Source: Blasia pusilla
Lineage: Eukaryota; Marchantiophyta; Marchantiopsida; Blasiales
DNA length: 64,000 nucleotides
Direction of reading: 5' to 3'
NCBI GenBank assembly: GCA_050084515.1
Contig: CM114275.1
Span: 62,001-126,000, forward strand
A program made the position numbers and the translations under genes. Each line of letters begins with the position of its first letter. Positions within the stretch are counted from its first letter, which is position 1. A model generated the notes under the pieces. That model did not search any database and was not told where the DNA came from. It saw nothing but the letters and a program-made list of their open reading frames with translations. Of this stretch, positions 30,939 through 42,361 are shown piece after piece.

Positions 30939-32200
30939 ATCAAATGTACAGTTTTGATCTTCTTTCGGATGTAATAAAGGACAAGATTTTTTCGAACGAT
31001 GATGGTGTTTGGTAAAGTTTGCTGAATATCTTTTTTGGTCTTGTCGAATGTGATCGTCTATGTACTCCGAGGACTTCTGTTTTGCAACCCGCCGGATTTC
31101 CACGGCTTGCAACTTTTCACTTTTTGACCACTGCACCTTTTTAACCACTTCCAAGCAACCTGTCGAATTCCGACAGATTAGCTGCGTGAGTGATTGGACT
31201 CTTTCGGACTCTTTAGAGGCATTCTGGCGGGCTTCTTCACTTTGGCACCTTCCCCTTGTATCGTCAAACAAGGCGTAGGCTTCTTCTCTTCTCTAAGACA
31301 TGTTGGATTCCTACTACCTCTGGGATTGCCATCATGGCATTTCCAAGGACGGAGCACATATTGATAGTGGATGGGTGTCACATTGCAGAGCGTACAAGAT
31401 ATACTGCTGAGGAAGGCGGTGGGACTCAAATCAGGTTACATGGGACCGTTATGGTGTACCTAGGGGGGGGGCCAAGGCTCTCGAATTCGCCAAAAAAATT
31501 TATCCCCGTCTACAATCGGCCAGAGGAGCCACTTGTATCCCAGGACATTCCTTTTGTATAGGAACCTAGGAGAGTTAGGAGTAGATTTGTAGATGAAGAT
31601 GCTGAAGAAATCATAGACTAGATCAAATGTACATTTCCGAGATTCCTTCGGATGTAATAAAGGACGAGGATTTTTTCAACCGATAATGGTGTCTGTAAAA
31701 GTTTGCTGAATAATTTTTTTGGACTTGTGGATTGTGTTCTTCTAGCTACTCAGAATTACAATTTTGCAACCCGTATGATTCCGACGGGTTGCAACTTTTC
31801 ACTTTTTGACCACTGCAACTTTTTAACCATTTCCAAGCAAGCTGTCGGATTCCGACAGGTTGGCTGCTTGAGTGATCGGACTCTTTCCCTGTGAGACCAA
31901 CTTCTGAGGCATTGTGGCCGGCTTCTTCACTTTTGGCTCTTTCCTCTAGATTCGTCAAACCAGTTGTAGGCTTCTTTTCTTGTCTAAGATGTGTAGGATT
32001 CCTACTACCTGTCGGATTGCCATTTCGGATTCCCAACCTGTTGGATTTTCGTGGGTGCAGGGTGGAATGGAATCACTTCTCAAAATCTTTCTATTCTTAT
32101 GGTGAGCTTGCTTGCAAGGGGTGCAAGCCATCTGATTCCGACGGGTTGCAAGAGTTGCAACCTGTAAAATTCCGATGGGTTGGGAGGGGTGCAGCTTCTC
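30939..32200 (+). repeat. Duplicated 3' modules with palindromes (copy 2)
   Basis: The segment 30921-31340 (agatcaaatgtacag, ggatgtaataaaggac, gcaacccg..., ttttcactttttgaccact, cttcttcactttggc, gttggattcctactacct) is repeated at about 31618-32037. A frame ending VRSRFVDEDAEEIID precedes the second unit, just as VWSRDLFDDEAKDFIE precedes the first. So the terminal exon plus the 3' flank was duplicated in tandem. Further palindromes lie near 31082, 31155, 31764, 31837, 32026, 32126 and 32157. Confidence 0.75.
31300..31620 (+). pseudogene. Small conserved frame in duplicated 3' module
   Basis: Reads HILIVDGCHIAERTRYTAEE, then GTQIRLHGTVMVYLGGG, NRPEEPLVSQDIPF, TAG, then PRRVRSRFVDEDAEEIID and a stop. 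Copy 1 has the same frame, split by the nested insertion at 13208-15370. It may be an alternative last exon or a second small protein of the element. No known domain. Confidence 0.4.
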
Positions 32201-32689
32201 GGTTTCTCAGATTTAGGATCTGAATGAAATGAATGAAGGGACATCAGTTCCTCTTTACTCCAGACAGCTAACAATCTTTTGGTTCAATTATCGTCTCATG
32301 TGTTCACATTTCACAAAGTTGGTCTTGAGCAAACATCATTCATGACCAACAGAAAGTTGGTTATGAGGCAATTCAAGGGAGGCCATGATGCATGCAACAA
32401 TCCCTACAAAAAGAGAGGTTGGCATCGTACTGATGCGCATCCGGGTGGTCCTCCAACAAAAATACCCATGGGCATTGCTTATTGTAGACCAAGACAGGCA
32501 ATGTTAAGAAACTTAGGCTCACATGGAGAGTGATGGAAAAATGTTTGTAGTGGTCTTATGATGTCTACTTTTTTTTCACCCCCTAGAAAAAGGAGGTTTC
32601 TTTAGGCCCGAATGTGGACCACTACCTACTCTCTTCTAAAGATTTCATGAATTTGAAAGCAAACAAAAATTTCAAATATGTCAAAAAAT

Positions 32690-32796
32690 TTTGAAGAGAG
32701 GAGGCGGATTTGGCCCTTTTTTTTTAAGAGAGACTCTCCTCTCTTCCTCTCTTCCTTGCCTCTCTTCCTCTCTCCTACCAGAATACCAGCCCCCCC
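32690..32796. repeat. Pyrimidine-rich right end of element, copy 2
   Basis: gaagagaggaggcggatttggcc, a T tract, ctctcctctcttcctctc, then aataccagcccccc. Matches the copy 1 end and, in inverse orientation, the left end at 19771-19800. Homology to copy 1 stops here, which sets the element boundary. Confidence 0.6.
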
Positions 32797-32797
32797 T

Positions 32798-34585
32798 AAG
32801 ATGTGTGTTTTGCGGCAACAAGCGGCGTGGTCCGGAAAATCAACTGATCTATCGTCTCATCGAAAAACCATCCTCAACTCTGGACATCCCACATAGGTCT
32901 ATGTCCCCTAAACCCATACATCATTGATGCTCTCAACATTAGCATGAAACCCAATATCCCAAATAACTTCCCAATACCCGAAAATCCCTCACACGTGTAG
33001 GGTAAGAGACCAAAATAGGTAACCTGACAATAATTTCGATGTGGCTCCTCGGCAACTCCAAATCTCGATCCCAACTTGGTCATGAAGACAACTCTTCCAA
33101 TCAATAAGTCTTACTCCTCTCGTATTGACGCTGCTCAAACCTCCTCAATATGCGGTGCAGATCCAATAGTGCGGTGCGGCACTGACAACGAAATGGCTAC
33201 AGAACGGCACGACACTGGATAATGGGATGCGGCACTCCGCAGCATACCCTCCTCAATCAACAATACACACGCTCTGCTCATTAGTGAAGTAGCGGCTTCG
33301 CGATCGAGACGGTGCGGTGCGGCCACAAGAGGCACGGCGCAGCAATCGGCGGCGCATTGCGGCTACGAGCGTCAAGTCATAGTACTCAATCGTCATTGAG
33401 CGGCTACCAATCACAAAATAGCAAAATGAAATGAAAACTCAAACACCATAACCGGATGTCACCTGCCATCACTCGTTGATGACGAAACTGCGATGACGGT
33501 GGCAGCCACAACAAAGTACGTAGTTGCAGCGCAAGTCAAAGAATCAACGGTCAACGTGGAAGACCATTCATTCTATTATGGTGGCAATGGCAACCAACGG
33601 CAGACAACGGCCAAACGCGGCTCTGAACTGCGGCAGGTGGCAGCGGCGGTTGACGGTCGAAGGTCGATGGCGGCCGTTGACTACGAACCGTCAACGGTGA
33701 CGGTGGACCCTTGACATTGGGCCGTTGATGGTGATGGTGGACCATTGATAGAGGACCATTGAAGGCGACGGCCGCCGCCGGCTTGGCGGTTGGTTTAGGG
33801 TTTGAACAATTTTACCCTAAAAATCGCCTAACAATGGCAGTTTTGCAAAATTGGCCATAACTTTATGCTACCAGCTCCAAATTGTGCACCGTCTATTGCA
33901 CATCGTGTGAAAATTCACGATCTACGATGTCTTCAAATTATATTTGATTTGGATCTTCCAATAAAAATTGACAGGGACTGTTGTAAATCCCAACGTCTCT
34001 TCTCCTACAGAATTTTTGGCAACGCGGATTTCTCCCAGTGAAAATGTAAAACCTATGAAAATACAAATGAAAAAGCTACATGGTGCTCCTAAGAGCATTG
34101 GCATGGAGCTACCTGGCCCTATACTCAATCCCTATCAGAAATTGGGCAGCGCTTCTGCACGCCATTCTTTCACACAAAAAATCGGCACACAAACGTCAAA
34201 ATAACGCGGCTCTTGCTCCCGTGAGCACTCCCATGAGCCATGAAGCGGGGAACACACTCCCCAACGTGTACCAAACAGCAAGCAACCAATGAGCTCCCCC
34301 ATGAAGCTCTCTCACCCTCTCATTCTCTCTTTGTAAAATAAGGTGAAATTTCTCTCACAACAACATAGCTCTTACATGTGTGCACTCTCACATGTCTCTC
34401 TCAATGTCAAACCAAACCCACTCTCCTAATGAGAGGCTTGGGTAACACTCAAAAGGCAAGGGACCATAGCTCCTCCGCCTCATGCCAAGAGGTTCAACAA
34501 AGAGATAATGAGCTCTCAAGCTCTCTCTCCTTGTAATTCAAATGACTTGTAGTAACAAAAGTCACAAACATATGGGTTTAAAATG
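32798..34585. other. Unassigned intergenic DNA
   Basis: No gene is recognised. A GC-rich part at 33130-33780 has simple imperfect repeats (gcggtgcggc; gacggtcgaaggtcgatgg; gtggaccattgat). An open frame of about 78 codons at 33968-34204 has no recognised relatives and no supporting splice sites. The stretch 34260-34560 is rich in ctctct and caca runs. Confidence 0.5.
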
Positions 34586-34589
34586 GCAT

Positions 34590-35620
34590 GTTTTCTACTA
34601 GTGGGGATGTTAGAGTACGCGTAGTGTCACATCCTCCACAGAGGGAAAAACTAGTGCACCATGCCCATGAGGAGTTAGCTCATTTTGGAGTGAAACATAC
34701 GTACAGCTTATATTGCTCCAGATATAGTATTGCTAGCGAGGCATGCAGACAAACGTTCAAAAATTCGTTGTCATGTGCATGGTGTATGATTGGGTCCAAG
34801 CATCGTTCAATGCTCCGACTCCATATTGCATCCACTTCCGATCATGGGTTAAGGTTATAGATGGATTTTGGATTTTACAAGACTTTTACCTTTGACAGAG
34901 CATTATATTCGTTACGTGTTAGTGATGATCGAGCACTTCTCAAAGTGAATAGAGTTGGTTGCATTTTCTGACAAAGCGAGTGAGGGAGTAGCCTATGCCT
35001 TCCTAGACCAAGTGTTGAGTCATTATGGTACACCAATTGAGGTGTTAACAGACCAAAGTACAAAGTTCTACGACGAGTTTCAGGCCTTGTGTGATAAGCT
35101 TGATCGACCACCGTACCACTTCGCGAGATCATCCTGAGGCAGAAAGACTAGTGCAGAGGATTTTGTAGATAGTGAAGAGAGATTTAGGTAAGTATGGCGT
35201 GTAGAGAGGTCACCTCCGAGATTGGGACCTCAATTTTTGTGGTTGGCGAAAAGGTACAGATTCAACATGTTGGCAAGCATCCTCAACGTCTTTCTCACGT
35301 ATTTGTTGCTTTATGGCCGAGAGCCAGATTTATCTGAGGCCACTCTCCGAGATGCTCGTGAAGTATTGAATCTCGATGATCCTAATATATGGATGCAACC
35401 ATGTTCCTAAAGGGCTGAGTTGTTTTGGAGAGTTATGCCCATGGCATTTGAGATTTGGCGATTGTGCAATATCGGGATACATTGAAGTATGAAATTATTC
35501 GAGGAGGTGATTATCGACTGACTATCCAAGGGTTTCATGTCTACTTGCACCAAACCCCACCCATGACATTGAATGTGACTTCAGGGTGCACTATCTTGAG
35601 AGTGGGTGATGTTTTGCCAC
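34590..35620 (+). pseudogene. DNMT-gypsy family integrase fragment (copy 3)
   Basis: RVRVVSHPPQREKLVHHAHE and HFGVKHTYS match the integrase zinc domain of 3801-4990; then ASEGVAYAFLDQVLSHYGTP, VLTDQ, LLYGREPDLSEA and DPNIWMQ follow in several frames. It begins and ends abruptly, has many stops, and lacks RT and the PHD. Confidence 0.85.
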
Positions 35621-35629
35621 ACTAAAAGA

Positions 35630-35930
35630 AATATGTGGTTTTTATGATTAGGCTTTAAATGACTCATCAAAAGATTGACTCAAATTATAACTAAAATGGT
35701 TTAGTCCTAAAAATTATGTTTCCACAACTCACATAGTCATGTGCTTATTACTAAAGTAGTTATCAATACCCTTTAGTCAAGACTAGTCGTACTTGTTTCA
35801 CTTGCCTAGTAATAGTGAGTCTTAAACAACGACTAATGTGTCTTAGTGATTTCATGCTCTAATATTACAATGCTCTTATATGTATATAGCTATCTTTGCG
35901 TTCTAGGGGTTGGGTTGTCCCTTAGGAAAA
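35630..35930. other. AT-rich stretch before satellite
   Basis: Non-coding; it contains alternating gactaaa/tttagtc words (ttaggctttaaatgactcat; ggttttagtcctaaaaa) that could be remnants of a small inverted-repeat element. Nothing firmer was seen. Confidence 0.35.
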
Positions 35931-38222
35931 CTTTTGAACATTCTTGGACCCTTGATTTAAGGGGGAAGGGTACTAAAAGAGGGATCAAGAATGAAGAGGA
36001 GGAATTTGGGTTGGATTGTTCCATGTCTCTCTCCCATTTTCATGTTATCATACAATTAACTTTTCTTCCTACCATTGGATGGTGCTGCAACTTGGCGCAA
36101 GCCAAGACTTTAACTCCCTCCACAACTTCAACGGTTTCGATCTCCTAGATATCCCCCTATGCTCAAACCAAAAATGAAAAATCTTATTACGGGCTTATAA
36201 TTTTTAATTCCATGTGTGAGTAGTCATTCGAAGTTTTTTATTTTGCTCTATGTTTCTGGGTAGGGGTGCCACCATGGAAAACATTTCATGATTTTTGGAC
36301 TCCTTGTTGAGGGTGGAGGGTAGAAAAAGGGGAGTTAAGAAGGAGGAAGAGGACATTGATTAGGATTCTTTGATGTCCCTATGGCATTTTCATGTTATCA
36401 TGTAGTTAAATTTTCTTCCAACCATTGGATAGTGTTGCAACCTAACACAAGTCAAGGCATTTATTCCCTCAACAACTTCAACGGTTTGGATCGCCTAGTT
36501 TATTCTCAATACTCAAACCAAAAATGAAAGATCATATTTAGGGTTTATGATTTTTAATTCCATGTGTGAGTAGTCATTTGAAGTTTTTTTTTTTTCTCTG
36601 TGTTTTTGGGTTAGGGATACCAACATGGGAAAAGTTTCATGATTTTTTGTCCCCTTGTTGAGGGTGGAGGGTAGAAAAAGAGGGGTCAAGAAGGAGGAAG
36701 AGGGCATTGAGTAGGATTCTTTTGAGTCCTTGTGGTATTTTCATGTTATCATGCGGTTAACTTTTCTTCCAACCATTGGATAGTTCTTCAACTTGGCACA
36801 AGCCAAGCCATTAACGCCCTCCATCAACTTCAATGCTTCAGATTTCTTATAGATCCCTCCATACTCAAACCAAAAATAAAAAATTGTATTTAGGGTTTAT
36901 CATTCTTAATTCCATATGTGTGTAGTCATTTGAAGTTTTTTCTTTTGATAGTGTTCTTGGGTTAGGTGTACCAATGTGGGAAAAGTTTCATGATTTTTGG
37001 TCCCTTTGTTGAGGATGGAAGGTAGAAAAAGAGGGGTCAAGAAGGAAGAAGAGTGCATTGAGTAAGATTCTTTCGAGTCCTTGTGGCATTTTCATGTTAT
37101 CATGGCGTTTAATTTTTGTCCAACCATTGGATGGTGCTGCAACTTGGCACAACTCAATGTATTAAATCCATCCACAACTTCAACGGTTTCCATCTCCTAG
37201 ATATCCCCCTACGCTCAAACCAAAAATGAAAAACCTTATTTAGGGTTTACAAGTTTTAATTCCATGTGTGACTAGTCATTTGAAGTTTTTTCTTTTGCTT
37301 TGTGTTCTTGGGTCAAGTGTGCCACCATGGGAAAAATTTCATGATTTCTGAACTCCTTGTTGAGGGCGGAGGGTAGAAAAAGAGAGGTCAAGAAGGAGGA
37401 AGAGGGCATTGAGTAGAATTCTTTCGAGTCCTTGTGGCATTTCCATGTTATCATGGCGTTAACTTTTCTTCCAACCATTGGATGGTGCTACAAATTGGCA
37501 CAAGCGAACGCATTAACTCCCTCCACACCTTCAACTATTCAAATCTCCTAGAGATCTCTTCATGCTCAAAACAAAACATAAAAACCTTATTCAGGGTTTA
37601 AGATTTTTAATACAATGTATGAGTAGTCATTTGAAGTTTTTTCTTTTGTTGTGTGTTCTTGTTTTAGGTGTGCCACTATGGCAAAATTTTCATGATTTTT
37701 GGTCTCCTTGTTGAGGGTGGAAGATAGAAAAAGAGGGGTCAAGAAGGAGGAAGAGGGCATTGAGTAGAATTTGTTTGAGTCCTCGTGGCATTTCCATGTT
37801 ATCATGGGATTAACGTTTCCTCCAACTATTAGATGGTTCTTCAACTTAGTACAAGCCAAGGCATTAAATTCCTCTAAAACGTCAACGGTTCAGATTTCCT
37901 GGACATTTTGGTATGCTCAGGCCAAAAATGAAGAGGCTTATTTTGGGTTTATGATTTTTAACTCTATGTATGAGTACTCATTTGTAGTTTTTTATTTTGC
38001 TTTATGTTTCTGAGTTAGGGGTACCACCATGAGAAAAGTTGCCTGATTTTTGGTCCCCTTGTTGAGGATGGAGGGTAAACAAAGAGGGGTCAAGAAGGAG
38101 GAAGAGGGCATAGAGTAGGATTCTTTCGAGTCCTTCTGGCATTTTCATGTTATCATGGAGTTAAATTTTCTTCCAACCATTCCATGGTACTGCAACTTGG
38201 CTTGTGCCAAGTTGCAGCACCA
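35930..38222. repeat. 351-bp satellite array, about seven units
   Basis: The landmark catgttatca recurs at 36041, 36391, 36742, 37093, 37444, 37795 and 38146: spacings of 350, 351, 351, 351, 351 and 351. Units include ccaaccattggatggtgctg, ctcaaaccaaaaatgaaa, tatttagggtttatgat and gaagaggggtcaagaagg. Units differ by about 10-15 percent by eye. Most units contain TTAGGGTTT, the plant telo-box and telomere-type heptamer. Open frames in it are incidental. Confidence 0.93.
38185..38222. repeat. Inverted end of the satellite array
   Basis: ggtactgcaacttggc, ttgt, then gccaagttgcagcacc form a hairpin. The right arm is the reverse complement of the satellite's own gctgcaacttggcacaagcc motif, so the array terminates by switching strand. 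Confidence 0.85.
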
Positions 38223-39150
38223 TGCTACAACCTACATACCTCTTAATCTTTTAACAATCTAAAATTTAAGGTCTTGTGACACGCGCAATTCATCCTGCCA
38301 AGTCCATCTCTTTAAGACAAAATTTCATCTCACAAATCACAGCAAGAAAACATTCGCCACATCACGCTATCATCACATGGCAATCCCTCCACAAGTGTGT
38401 GCAATAGCAATATTGTGCATTGGGTGTAGAGAGAGGAGCAAGAGAGAGAGAGAGAGTACTCATTAAGAAGTGTATGTCATAGCCTTGCGACCATAGACAC
38501 CACGCCTTGGTTGGACGGTGCTTGAGACTGGGATGGGTGTTAAGAGAGGAGCAAGTTAAGAAGGTACCATATGAGAGGAAGGAGACACTCTCATATAGTG
38601 TGAACGTTGACCAAACAAGGTGCTTGTATGGAGCTTATGAGTGTCAACCAAGAAACTCTCCACCACATCAGATATTAATTTAAACCCGTGCAGACATTAG
38701 TAAGTTTTAAGACCTAGGCATCCATAGTGCTCAAAAATTATTCATACTGTTTCCCTTAATAAGGTCACCGAGACCGTGAATATTTTCTTGCCCAAAACTT
38801 TAGGGGAAAAAACATTCCGCAACATAGCGAGCATGGAATTCGGCCCTAAGATAATAGGGTACCCATGATGTAGGAACCCGGATCTTTGAAACCCGGCCCG
38901 ATGCAAACATGGATTGATTACGAAGAGTTCAGTATGGTTAGGGTAGGCAAGGGAATCGAAGACAGAGAATGGGATCACACAGCAGAGATCACGGCTTTCA
39001 AAGATGTCGCTGCCTACCTGACCCACTTCGGATCGATCGGAGAGTGAGGAGGTTCCAATAATCTACGACACTATCGATTGTTACGTTGATTGATTGCCTA
39101 TCTGTGAGTAGATTATCGTGGGAAGGTGGAGAGATTCGCGCAGAGGCTTT
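38223..39150. other. Unassigned DNA upstream of prohibitin fragment
   Basis: A short (ga) run sits at 38440-38456. A minus-strand 94-codon frame at 38742-39026 has no recognised relatives. The last 150 bp could hold the leader of the prohibitin gene, but no TATA box was clear. Confidence 0.4.
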
Positions 39151-39153
39151 AAC

Positions 39154-39662
39154 ATGAATCTGAACAGCGTGAGGAATGTGAAGCTATCGAATGCCAGGCC
39201 TCTAGGGTCATTGGCGAAGGTGGTCTTGGTTCGCGGGATAGGAATCTATGGTGCCATAAATAACTTGTACAACGTAGAAGGAGGCCATCGTGCAATCGTT
39301 TCCAATCGACGAGTAGGAGTTAAGGATGAGGTGGTATATGGACTTTGTTTTCAGTTAGTTTCTCTCTGATTTAGGGTTTCATCTATCAGCAATTTCTTCT
39401 ATGAAGGGTAAGATTGTGGATGCACGTCAACCGTGAAGTACTCTGAAAAGCCAGAAAATTCATGGATTAGGGAATCGAGGTGGTTGTTTTTGTCTAACTT
39501 TTAGTTCTTTGGCATGGATTTCTTTCAATGGCATCTATTATCCAGGTTTATCTGGAGGATACACATTTCATGATTCCTTGGTTTGAAAGACCAATAATTT
39601 ACAACGTTAGAGCCCGCCCCAACATCGTGGAGAGTACCTCTGGAAGCAGAGATTTGCAAATG
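39154..39662 (+). pseudogene. PHB: Prohibitin gene, 5' part only
   Basis: Exon 1 (39154-39330, 59 codons): MNLNSVRNVKLSNARPLGSL, IYGAINNLYNVEGGHRAIV, VGVKDE. Exon 2 (39546-39662, 39 codons): [20 protein letters not shown] and [12 protein letters not shown]. The acceptor is TATCCAG, the donor GTGGTA; the joint is in frame. This is the N-terminus of a plant PHB2-type prohibitin, an inner mitochondrial membrane scaffold protein of about 280-290 residues. PEGTH of the family reads LEDTH here. The remaining two thirds are absent; LTR-like sequence follows within 200 bp. It is a truncated copy, or the next exon lies outside and was moved by insertion. Confidence 0.9.
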
Positions 39663-39739
39663 GTGCTTTGAGTTCGTGAACCTTATGCTTCTGATGATCT
39701 GAAGCATCCCGAAACTTTGTGTTTTCTGCACCTTTATTC

Positions 39740-39960
39740 ACCATAGAGAGAGAAAGAAAGAAAGAAAGACATGTGTGCACCATGGAAAGACTTTGTTGTA
39801 AGAGTGTTACTTGATTTAGATTGGAGATATTTTAGTACTTATTTTCTCGATGTTTGGATGTCATGAGTTAACCTGGGATCGTTTTTTTTTGTATGTATTT
39901 TCGGTGACATCGATGTATGTCGCATGACGATGTGTATGCGCACGACATCCTTCTTCATAC
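39740..39960 (+). repeat. LTR-like remnant with GA/GAAA run
   Basis: A gaga/gaaa run at 39747-39770 is followed by ttggagatattttagtac, gtttggatgtcatgagt, and gatgtatgtcgcatgacgat. The same succession (a GA run, ttggagatattttggtag, tgtttggat, gatgtatattttgtag) occurs at 51196-51415, and the last part at 5580-5605 and 6065-6085. A repeated LTR fragment of the gypsy family is likely. Confidence 0.55.
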
Positions 39961-42361
39961 ACACACTATGCCTTATGCGGGCTTACATCCGCTCCTATGC
40001 AGTTGAGAGCCCAAGCCCCCATGGCACTTCCAAGCTCTTTGGGCACGTTGGCCTAGGTGGCAATGCCTTCCTTCTCCCTATCTTTGGGGCCATAATGGCT
40101 CCTCCCTGACTCCTTGGAGTCTATATGGGGGCCTACACTTCCCCCTCCTTACCCTTTTCTTCACCTTCTCCTTTAAGGCCTTGCACGATGCCCTATCCAA
40201 TTGTGGTGCCCTAATTCTCTAGCTCCCTTCCTTCCTTAACTAGCACATGTGACTATTGTTGCAGCCTACTTTCTTCTGACCACTAACTTCTTCCTCTCGG
40301 TATTAACTCCTATAGGTCCCCTAAGCCTCCTAACCCTACTTGCCCCTCGACTATGTCCCGCAATCTAACACAGCCCTCACTACCTAACTCTAAGCGGCAG
40401 CAACCTACCATGACCACACTTACGACGATGGAGCTTTGTCCTAAAAAAATCTGATTTTTCCTCCTCTCACCAAGTTTTCTACTATGTGACGCTCTCCTCC
40501 CGTCTCTGCCTACGTGCTAGGCCTCACCGTTGTCTCTCGCTATGCGGCTGATGCCCTAGTTCACTCTCCTATTTAAATTTCCAAACCTGAGAAAATGGGC
40601 AATGCTTCCACCCAAGACTTCCCAAACAAAAAACTGAAAAGCAAACACACACACGCGTTTCCAAGGGCTCCTCACTGAGTCAATCATCTGCCTACCTACA
40701 TACATAGAATTCCCCTTGCTCCCTCGCACTATCTCATGTTAAATAAAAATAAAAATGCCTCACACGGCCAACTCCACTTTCAAATCTACTTTGGTGCATC
40801 GAGCCATATCCACCCTCCACTATCAAGGGATCCGCACGCTCGCACCCTACTTCCCACATACATACAAGCAAGATTAAGACTCAACATCAGAAAGATGGCA
40901 TGAGAAAGCCATATCTCCCTCTCTTTTAGCCTCAAAAATAGCCTCTCCAAGTATAACGTGCGAGCACACGTAACCGAATGACCATTGACTCGATGAACGG
41001 ATCACTTGGACGAAAAAGGCAAAGAAGGGGTTTAGTTAGAGACAACGCTCCCAATGCAACGGAGTTGTCGTCAACTTCTACGGAACCTCTAGACTAAATT
41101 ATGCCCAAATCGTCCATTGATCCTCTATGTCATCAACACAATAGAACTCTACCAATCGATAAACTAAGATGACAACTTTGGGAGAACATTCCCTCACGAA
41201 AATGACACAACCACTGTGTGATTATCGAAGTGCAACAATATACATTCCCCTCATGAGACTGAACTGTGAAATACTATGTTCTAGATACATAAAAATATGT
41301 TCCATAAGAGTTAGTCCTACGAGGCGCAATAATCAATAATATTTGTATTATTTGCTCAGGTTACCAACAAACCTTCCATTCGAATTTCTGACATTTTTGT
41401 ATTGACGAGTTTGGTGACAACTTCCTTCATGAAAAGCCGACCAAATAAAATAAGCCCCCATGACCAAAACTCAGGCCTCTTTTTTCCACTTCTAACCCAT
41501 AGCTGAATATTGAGCACACGATCTAAAACCTCAAAACCTGCTAAATAAACTTCATATAAAATTGAAATGAGTCATGCAACTACAATGTACTTTATGAGTA
41601 CCAAGCCAACAAACCAATCTGGCAACAAAGATTATCTGTCCCAGCTTCCACTCATAATCAAAGAAAATAGAACAGATCTAGAACTGCAAAAGTTATCTTA
41701 CTGGAAATGCAGTAAATAGAACAAAATGTCTAAAATGCACGAATGAGGATCTAGAGGCTACTGCACATTTCTTTTACATATTGAGCAATCCAGTACTCAG
41801 AACTTCAAATCTAGATTCTCATAGATCTCACTCACGGGGTAGAACTTCAAGAACTGACTCACTATTAAAGAATCATTCAAATAAGCAATGTCCGGTGTGT
41901 CAACACAAGTCTCCGTTCTGGTGGAGTCAATTAAGTTTAAACCAAATTAATTCAAATTTTGCCGCGCAACTTCTGTGCGTGCATGAGATACAACACTGAA
42001 GTTTTTATCAACCCCACACCAATTCGCAGAACCACTTTTCAAGAGAAAGATAAGGAGCCCTCCGACTAAAATGTCAAACTAACTTCAGATGATAAACTTT
42101 AGATACCACAACTCTGCACGGCACTAATAACCAGAGACGAGGGGATAAATTTTCGGAAAGATTAAACTACTGAACGAGAATCTAGTTTGGCAGTACCCTC
42201 TACATAGACCTCAAATGCCATGTACCAATTAGAGTCAGATGTCCTGCCCTGCCTCGTCACAAATAGATTAAGAAAAGAGATAGCCAAGCCACAATTGAGA
42301 TATTTGAAACATCCTCCCCACAGCTCTGCCAGAAGCAAGCAAGAGGAAAAACCACATGGTA
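39961..42361. other. Unassigned region and probable 3' flank of VHA-E
   Basis: No protein family recognised. 40130-40600 is rich in ccct/cttc words; 40890-42350 is AT-rich. The last 100-300 bases before 42362 would be the 3' untranslated region of the minus-strand VHA-E gene. No clear polyadenylation signal was picked. Confidence 0.5.

Larger units (their letters stand above)
19770..32797 (+). mobile_element. ParB-methyltransferase DNA transposon, copy 2 (near full length)
   Basis: About 13 kb. A left purine-rich end (gtaagaggagaggaagagag), a minus-strand transposase-like gene (20150-24200), a palindrome-rich divergent promoter (24201-25900), a plus-strand ParB-MTase gene (25901-30938), duplicated 3' modules with palindromes (30939-32200), and a right pyrimidine-rich end (32690-32796), inverse to the left. 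The size, divergent genes and accessory DNA-modification gene recall large MULE- or KDZ-like transposons. The ends and target duplication are not proven. Confidence 0.75.

Noticed and set aside
33968-34292. Small genes near 34 kb
   Set aside because: Short frames without domains in low-complexity surroundings.
35846-38013. Several 60-100 codon frames
   Set aside because: They recur with the 351-bp satellite unit in both strands and have no domain.
38742-39026. 94-codon minus-strand frame
   Set aside because: No recognised family, no promoter or splice support.
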